A DNA stretch of 64,000 nt. It comes from Sphingomonas sp. CBMAI 2297. GTDB taxonomy: Bacteria > Pseudomonadota > Alphaproteobacteria > Sphingomonadales > Sphingomonadaceae. Each line of letters starts with the position of its first letter. The first letter of the stretch is position 1. The position numbers were made by a program, and so were the translations under genes. Shown here one piece after another: positions 59,348 to 64,000 of this stretch. The notes under the pieces were generated by a model. The model saw only the letters and a program-made list of their open reading frames with translations, searched no databases and was not told where the DNA came from. The stretch is from contig NZ_JAPDIR010000012.1 of the NCBI RefSeq assembly GCF_029870595.1, positions 1 to 64,000 on the forward strand, in the 5' to 3' direction.

Positions 59348-60339
59348 TTGCCCTCCGCATAGCGCGCCACCCATTCGGGCGGCTCCTGCTCCTTGCTGCC
59401 ATCGACCTTGACCTGGCGCTCGTTCGCCCAGCGATAGCCCCACATCGGGCCGTATTTCGTCGCGACGCGCGGCGACTCCCGATAGGCCGGGTCCGACTGC
59501 GCCTCGTCCAGCGAGACGAAGCGATAGCCCTGCTGGCGAACCAGGCGCAACAGCCGGTCCAGCGTCGCCGCGTTCAGCCGATTGAGGTGCAGCAACAGGA
59601 TCGCGGGCGGCTCATAGCCGAGCACGGTGCGGTCGAGCGCGGCATAATAGGCGATCTGGGTCCGGCTGTGCGCGAGATAGGCTTCCTCGATACGCCGGCG
59701 CATCCAGTCGTCCGCGCCCGCGAGCGCACGCTCATAGGCCTGGTCGAACACATAGTCGGACGTATCGATCGTCGCGGCGGCCAGCCGATAGCCCCGGCCC
59801 GCGAGCAGCGCCTCCGCGGCCTGCCGCTTCTCCGCCGTGTCGCCGACATGATTGTAGGGGAAGCGAAAGAACCGGAGCTTGCGGCCCGCCGCCTCGGCCA
59901 TCGGCCGGATCGTCGCCTCGCCATCGGCCACCTCGCGGCCGATGCCGTCAACGTCCAGTCGGTTGCTGTCGGCATGGGTGGCACCGTGATTGCCGAGCTC
60001 CAGCAGGCCGCGGTTCCATTCGCGGAGCAAGTCGGGGCCGGCATCGCCCAGGGCACGCACGTGCTGCTCGGTGACGAAGCCGGTTGCCGGCACGCGCTGC
60101 CGCTTCAGCACCGCCACGATGGCGCGATTGGCGTCGGCGGCGGCGCGCTTCCCGCCGGCCTCGGGAGCCGAGGCGTGGACATAGGGCAAGTCGTCAAAGG
60201 TGATCGCCACCCGGCGCCCGGCGGCGGGCGGCGCGGCCTGTTGCTGCGCTTGCGCGGGATGGAGCATGGCCGGCAGCAGCAGCGTCGCCGCCAGGATTCC
60301 GCTTCCCCGGCGCGCCCGGCGCCACGGACCCGTCTTCAT
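59344..60339 (-). CDS. Exported polysaccharide deacetylase-like protein
   Basis: The 331-residue protein has a signal peptide (GILAATLLLPAMLHPAQAQ) and a NodB-type carbohydrate esterase 4 fold: VAITFDDLPY with the metal-binding/catalytic Asp, NHGATHADSN with the two metal-binding His, and FRFPYNHVGD. ILLLHLNRLN is the late His motif. It would remove N- or O-acetyl groups from a surface polysaccharide or peptidoglycan. GGAGGG precedes the ATG at 60339. It leads the four-gene unit with GNAT and two serine hydrolases. Confidence 0.9.
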   Translation of the reverse strand: MKTGPWRRARRGSGILAATLLLPAMLHPAQAQQQAAPPAAGRRVAITFDDLPYVHASAPEAGGKRAAADANRAIVAVLKRQRVPATGFVTEQHVRALGDAGPDLLREWNRGLLELGNHGATHADSNRLDVDGIGREVADGEATIRPMAEAAGRKLRFFRFPYNHVGDTAEKRQAAEALLAGRGYRLAAATIDTSDYVFDQAYERALAGADDWMRRRIEEAYLAHSRTQIAYYAALDRTVLGYEPPAILLLHLNRLNAATLDRLLRLVRQQGYRFVSLDEAQSDPAYRESPRVATKYGPMWGYRWANERQVKVDGSKEQEPPEWVARYAEGK

Positions 60340-60444
60340 CGTTGCACCCTCCTCGTCCTCATCCGCATCTCCGCGCGCGCACCGGCCGACGCCGCCGTCC
60401 GGACCCAAGATTGCGTGAACATTGCGGTCTCCGTCGCGTCGGCG

Positions 60445-60903
60445 TCAGGTGCAGGGGTAGCTGCGGCCGTCATCGGCGCGATAGGTGTCGCTGCCCTCGT
60501 CGTAATTGCCGTAGCGCTCGAGGCAGTAGCGCCGGCGCTCCCGGGCCTTCTTCTTCTTGCCGTCACTGGCGAGCGCGACGATCAGCCCGCCGACCAGCGC
60601 GGTGCCGATGACGCCGGTCACGACGCCCTTGGTCCGGGCATCGTCGCGCCGCTTGCGCTCCGCTTCGCGCCGCCAGCGATCCTCGCGCTCGCGTTCCCAG
60701 CGCGAGCGGTCCCGCTCGCAATGGATCCGGTCGCGGCCGTCGCGCCAGTCGCAACGCGGCCGGTCCCACCCGCCATCGCCATGCCAGTCGCCGCGGCGCT
60801 CCTCCTGCCCCGCGCCCGCCGGCATGCCGGCGGCGGGCAGCCCGACCGCCAGATAGGCGGCAGCACCCAGCGCCAGGGCCGTTCGGCCAAGTCTCGCCAT
60901 CAT
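60445..60903 (-). CDS. Hypothetical exported Arg/Asp-rich protein
   Basis: The 152-residue protein starts MMARLGRTALALGAAAYLAV, an export signal. A highly charged region follows, with many Arg, Asp and Glu (DRSRWEREREDRWRREAERK), then a hydrophobic segment at about 93-112 and a tail CLERYGNYDEGSDTY ending in YPCT. It resembles small periplasmic or membrane-linked stress proteins of alphaproteobacteria but no family is named. The charged middle could be a coiled coil or a nucleic-acid- or polysaccharide-binding region. Confidence 0.65.
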   Translation of the reverse strand: MMARLGRTALALGAAAYLAVGLPAAGMPAGAGQEERRGDWHGDGGWDRPRCDWRDGRDRIHCERDRSRWEREREDRWRREAERKRRDDARTKGVVTGVIGTALVGGLIVALASDGKKKKARERRRYCLERYGNYDEGSDTYRADDGRSYPCT

Positions 60904-60987
60904 TCCATGCACTCCTCGACACGCGCCCTTGCCGGGCGCGGTTCGAGTAAAGCGGATCGACATTGCGCCAGTCTGGCGCGGCCCCGG

Positions 60988-61377
60988 TCAGCAGCCGAGC
61001 TCGGGGTTCCGATAGCTGTCGATCCGCCAGCCCGCGGAGGTCCGATGGGCATAGAAGGTGTAGAAGCAGCGCTTCTCCTCGGTGGTCGTCGGCGCATATT
61101 CGGTCCGCCGCCGGCCGCGCTCGTAGGTGGTCGTCTCGCTGCCGCCGCTGGTGGTCGTCTCGACCTCCATCCACTGATAGGCGCGGCGTCCGTCGGGAAG
61201 GTCGCGGACGTCGACCGGCGGGCCGTAGCGCGCCATCACCGCCTCGGGCGGGCGGCCGACATAGCCGCGCATGATGTCGGCCGAGCACCCCGGCAGCGCC
61301 ACCGCCAATGCAAGCCAGCCGGGGCCATGCGCCGCCCGCCGGAAAGCGGGAACGAAGAAACGGAACGGCATGCGCAT
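60988..61377 (-). CDS. Hypothetical lipoprotein
   Basis: The 129-residue protein has a signal with lipobox LPGCSA at about residue 31. The mature part contains IMRGYVGRPPEAVMARYGPP, the motif shape of SmpA/OmlA-like small lipoproteins (a helix followed by GxP), then a Thr/Ser-rich segment with TTTSGGSETTTYERGRRR and two cysteines near the end. Function unknown; envelope location likely. A start at the second ATG (codon 3) is also possible. Confidence 0.7.
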   Translation of the reverse strand: MRMPFRFFVPAFRRAAHGPGWLALAVALPGCSADIMRGYVGRPPEAVMARYGPPVDVRDLPDGRRAYQWMEVETTTSGGSETTTYERGRRRTEYAPTTTEEKRCFYTFYAHRTSAGWRIDSYRNPELGC

Positions 61378-61426
61378 TCTCCGGAAGCCTGATCGCTCGC
61401 GTGCGATCTCCCGCCCGAAGCTTGCG

Positions 61427-62764
61427 TCAACCTTGCGTGCTCTCGACGAATTCGAGCCGCATGATCGTTCCGCCGGCCGGCGCCTCCAGCGCGCAGGCCG
61501 TGCCGCCGTGCAGCGTCATGACCTGGCGGACGAGATTCAGCCCAAGGCCCGAGCCCGTGCCGCGCGCGCGCAGCCGGTGGAACGGGTCGAACACCCGGTC
61601 GCGCTCTTCCGCGGGAATGCCGGGACCGTCATCCTCGACTTCGATGGCCGTGCCCCGGATGCGCAGGAGCACGTTCCGCCCGCCATGATCGATCGCGTTC
61701 TGGATGAGGTTCGCCAGCACGCGCTCGATGGCGGCGGGATCCCCCCGCACCGGCCGGCCGCCCAGATCGGCGACTTCGAGATCGCCGCCGCCCGTGATCA
61801 CCAGCGGGGCGATATCGGCGGCGACGCCGCGCGCGATATGGCCGAGATCCACCCCCTCGCGGAGCGGGGCGAAGCGCTCGAGCCGCTGCAGATCGAGCAG
61901 CTGCTCCGCCAGCGTCGCCAGGCGCGCGACGTCGCGCTGCAGCCGCGCCGCCAGGGGGATGTCGGCCGAAGCCTCGATCTTCGCCTGCAATATCGCAATG
62001 GGCGTACGCAATTCGTGCGCCGCGTCGACGATGAAGCGCTGCTGCCGGTCATAGCCTTCATCGAGCCGGCGAAGCGCGCCGTTCATCGACTCGACCAGCG
62101 GCACCACCTCCGCCGGAAGCCCTTCGGGCGACAGCCGGGTACCCCGCCGATCCGTGTCTATCCGCCCCGCTTGCCGAGCGGCGATGGAAAGCCGCCGGAA
62201 GGCGCGGCGAATGATCAGCGGCGTGATGATCACCGTGATCAGCGCCAACAGGCTCAGCACCGGGATCATCATCAGGTTCGACAGGAACAGCACGACGAAG
62301 GTCATGCTGAACAGCCCGCCCTTGCCGATCACGGTGAACTCGCCCGCGGGCCCGGCGGCGCGGCGCACCACCGCGATGTCGCGGAACGGCGGGGACGTGT
62401 CCCGGATGTCGGCGAAGGTGATGCGGTCGAGATTGCGCGCGATCGGCTGGTAGAGCGAGGGAACCTCACCGAAGGTGACGAACTCGCCGCGATCGCTCCG
62501 CGCCACGAACCAGAGGCCGGGCGTGGTCGCCCGCAGGTCGGCGAGCTCCTTCGTCTCCGCCAGGTGAAGCCGGCCATCGGCGCCGCGCTGGATCGACCGC
62601 GCCGCCACTTCGGTGAACTGGGGATCGATCAGCGCACCGCCCTCGTCGGCGCGGATCAGATAGCCGACGAGCGCCGCGCTGAAGACGAGCAGTATCGAGA
62701 TCTGGAAGGCGAGCAGCCGGACGATCAGCTGGCGTTTGAGCGATACCGGCCGCGATGCGTTCAT
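61427..62764 (-). CDS. Sensor histidine kinase
   Basis: The 445-residue inner-membrane kinase has two membrane segments (about residues 12-36 and 150-185) enclosing a periplasmic sensor domain of about 115 residues, then HAMP-like sequence, the H box DAAHELRTPI with the phosphorylated His near residue 250, the N box NLIQNAIDHGG, and G boxes DDGPGIP and GSGLGLNL. It belongs to the EnvZ/QseC-like class. Its ATG overlaps the response-regulator stop (ATGA); a TTG six bases earlier is less likely. The signal is unknown; neighbouring envelope genes may be targets. Confidence 0.94.
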   Translation of the reverse strand: MNASRPVSLKRQLIVRLLAFQISILLVFSAALVGYLIRADEGGALIDPQFTEVAARSIQRGADGRLHLAETKELADLRATTPGLWFVARSDRGEFVTFGEVPSLYQPIARNLDRITFADIRDTSPPFRDIAVVRRAAGPAGEFTVIGKGGLFSMTFVVLFLSNLMMIPVLSLLALITVIITPLIIRRAFRRLSIAARQAGRIDTDRRGTRLSPEGLPAEVVPLVESMNGALRRLDEGYDRQQRFIVDAAHELRTPIAILQAKIEASADIPLAARLQRDVARLATLAEQLLDLQRLERFAPLREGVDLGHIARGVAADIAPLVITGGGDLEVADLGGRPVRGDPAAIERVLANLIQNAIDHGGRNVLLRIRGTAIEVEDDGPGIPAEERDRVFDPFHRLRARGTGSGLGLNLVRQVMTLHGGTACALEAPAGGTIMRLEFVESTQG

Positions 62765-63435
62765 GGGCAATGGCGCAGCAGATAGCCGACGCCGCGGATG
62801 GTATGGATCTGAACCTCGGCATCGGCTTCGGAAAGCCGCCTGCGCAGGCGCGAGATATGCGAATCGAGCGTGTTCGACTGGATCTCGTCATCGAAACCGT
62901 AGACGGCATCCTCGAGCGCGGTACGCAGCACCGTGCGCCCCCGCCGCCGCATCAGTGCCGCGAGCACGCGCAACTCGCGGCGGGGCAGATCGAGCCGCTC
63001 GCCGCGCACCAGCGCCTCGTCATGCGCCATGTCATAGACCAGCTCGCCCACCTGCACCTCATGGAGCGGCAGCGCGGCCGGCCGCCGCCGGATCGCACGG
63101 ATGCGGGCGAGCAGCTCCTCCATCGCGAACGGCTTGGCGAGATAGTCGTCGGCACCGAGATCGAGCCCCAGGACGCGATCCTCCACCTCGGCGCGCGCGG
63201 TTATCACGATCACCGGAATGCCGGGTATCCAGTGCCGGAGCTCCGCGATCGCCTCGACGCCGTCCCCGTCGGGGAGCGCGCGGTCGAGCAGAACCGCATC
63301 GCTATTGGCGAGCCGGGCCGCCTCGCGCAGATCGGCAAGGCCGGTGACGTGATCGACGACATAGCCTTCGCGCTCCAGCACGGTCCGCATCGCGCCCGCC
63401 AACTCGGCCTCGTCCTCGACCAGCAATATACGCAC
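62761..63435 (-). CDS. OmpR-family response regulator
   Basis: This 224-residue regulator has a receiver domain with the acidic pair in LLVEDEAE, the phospho-acceptor Asp51 in AVLLDRALPDGDG and Lys101 in YLAKPF. An OmpR-type winged-helix domain follows (LDLPRRELRVLAALMRRRGR, SHISRLRRRLSEA, IRGVGYLL). The start is GTG with complement 63435-63433, with a GGAAGAAG site upstream; a longer frame to 63597 is non-coding. It is the first gene of the two-component operon and is followed by the kinase. Confidence 0.94.
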   Translation of the reverse strand: MRILLVEDEAELAGAMRTVLEREGYVVDHVTGLADLREAARLANSDAVLLDRALPDGDGVEAIAELRHWIPGIPVIVITARAEVEDRVLGLDLGADDYLAKPFAMEELLARIRAIRRRPAALPLHEVQVGELVYDMAHDEALVRGERLDLPRRELRVLAALMRRRGRTVLRTALEDAVYGFDDEIQSNTLDSHISRLRRRLSEADAEVQIHTIRGVGYLLRHCP

Positions 63436-63598
63436 TACACTTCTTCCTGCTTCCGCCTGGCCGGCCGACGACATGCCGGGTTTGCCATCGAAGCCGCTGG
63501 GCGCCAAGCGCCAGACGGGGTGAGGACGGGCGGCCGGATGGCCGCCCGTCCTCGGGTTGAGAACAGACGGTCTCTCCTCCGTCCATCCTCGGGGCACG

Positions 63599-64000
63599 TT
63601 AGAAGCCGACCGACAGGCCCAGCCGGATATTCGAGGAGGTCAGCCCGTCGCGATAGTTCGCGCGATCATATTCCGCCCGCGCATATACGCCCGGGCTGAC
63701 ACCGGCCTCGATGCCGGCGCCCCACAGAAAGCCCTTCTCGGTCAGGTTGGTGCGGATGTCCTTGAGGTTGGCGGCCCGGAAATCCGTCGTCTCGCGCACG
63801 CGCAGCCAGCTATAGCCGGCCCGGCCATACAGCAGGACGTTCGGCGCCGGCAGGATCCCCGCGCGGCCCGAGGCGTCCCAGGTCCAGCCCGGCTTCAGCG
63901 CATAATCGCCCGTGGGGCTCGCCGCGGTCAGGGTCTTGCCGCCCCGGCCGATCCCGGCCTCGGCGCCGATCACCAGCAGATCGCCGAGCTGCGCGTCATA
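63599..64000 (-). CDS. Outer-membrane beta-barrel protein, 5' truncated by window
   Basis: The last 133 residues of a protein whose start lies beyond the window. Alternating hydrophobic strands (YGRAGYSWLRVRETTDF, FLWGAGIEAGVSPGVYARAEYDRANY) and the C-terminal RLGLSVGF ending in Phe fit the small Omp25/OmpW-like beta-barrel family of alphaproteobacteria. It would be inserted by the BAM complex. It lies upstream of the two-component operon on the same strand and may be one of its targets, which is inference. Confidence 0.8.
   Translation of the reverse strand, partial: YDAQLGDLLVIGAEAGIGRGGKTLTAASPTGDYALKPGWTWDASGRAGILPAPNVLLYGRAGYSWLRVRETTDFRAANLKDIRTNLTEKGFLWGAGIEAGVSPGVYARAEYDRANYRDGLTSSNIRLGLSVGF

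Overview
The window is high-GC DNA with dense, mostly Sec-exported protein coding, TonB-dependent receptors, a split glycine decarboxylase (gcvPA/gcvPB) and the short interspersed hairpin repeat CCGTCATCCCCGC-N4-GCGGGGATGACGG. Together these suggest an alphaproteobacterium of the Sphingomonadales (Sphingomonas-like). This is inferred from gene content and repeat style; no rRNA or tRNA gene was found to confirm it.

Layout. 1-10.4 kb: the end of an ABC exporter, a NodU/CmcH-type carbamoyltransferase, a divergent ohr/ohrR peroxide pair with twin operators, a repeat-rich intergenic region, a saccharopine-dehydrogenase-like oxidoreductase, RNase R, glpD and a PilZ protein. 10.5-19 kb: a secreted pectinesterase coupled to an unknown secreted protein, a 2OG-Fe(II) oxygenase, proS, an EamA transporter, a DUF938 methyltransferase and small membrane proteins. 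19-24.4 kb: the gcvT-gcvH-(lipoprotein)-gcvPA-gcvPB operon behind a tandem glycine riboswitch. 24.6-27.8 kb: a lipoprotein gene opposite ispH-thrB-rnhA.

27,781-37,600 is the most unusual part. It is a 9,820-bp unit that begins TGTAAGCAGGGGC and ends with the inverted copy. Both ends carry several inward copies of a GGGCATAATTTGTCC-like motif, and an exact 7-bp direct repeat (AGGACCG) lies immediately outside each end, directly after the rnhA stop. The structure is that of a transposed element with IS21-like ends, but I see no transposase. The cargo is a three-gene operon (secreted YD-repeat protein, 1,444-aa Rhs/YD polymorphic toxin, overlapping immunity gene) plus several orphan or decayed small genes and a small two-gene pair near the right end.

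37.6-56.2 kb: a catabolic cluster made of a serine hydrolase, a GH2 beta-mannosidase-like enzyme, a TetR regulator, two large TonB receptors, an acyl-CoA ligase, a secreted polyester/feruloyl-type esterase, an MFS carrier, an HSL-type esterase, an SDR, an SCP2-type thiolase and an alpha/beta hydrolase. Matching dyads (TTGATTYRTGAATSAR) at two promoters and a shared promoter block at a third suggest one TetR regulon. Inferred role: uptake, de-esterification, CoA activation and thiolysis of an acylated, possibly mannose-containing, compound.

56.4-64 kb: a tightly overlapping run of two serine hydrolases, a GNAT and a polysaccharide deacetylase, then two small envelope proteins, a two-component system and a partial outer-membrane beta-barrel protein.
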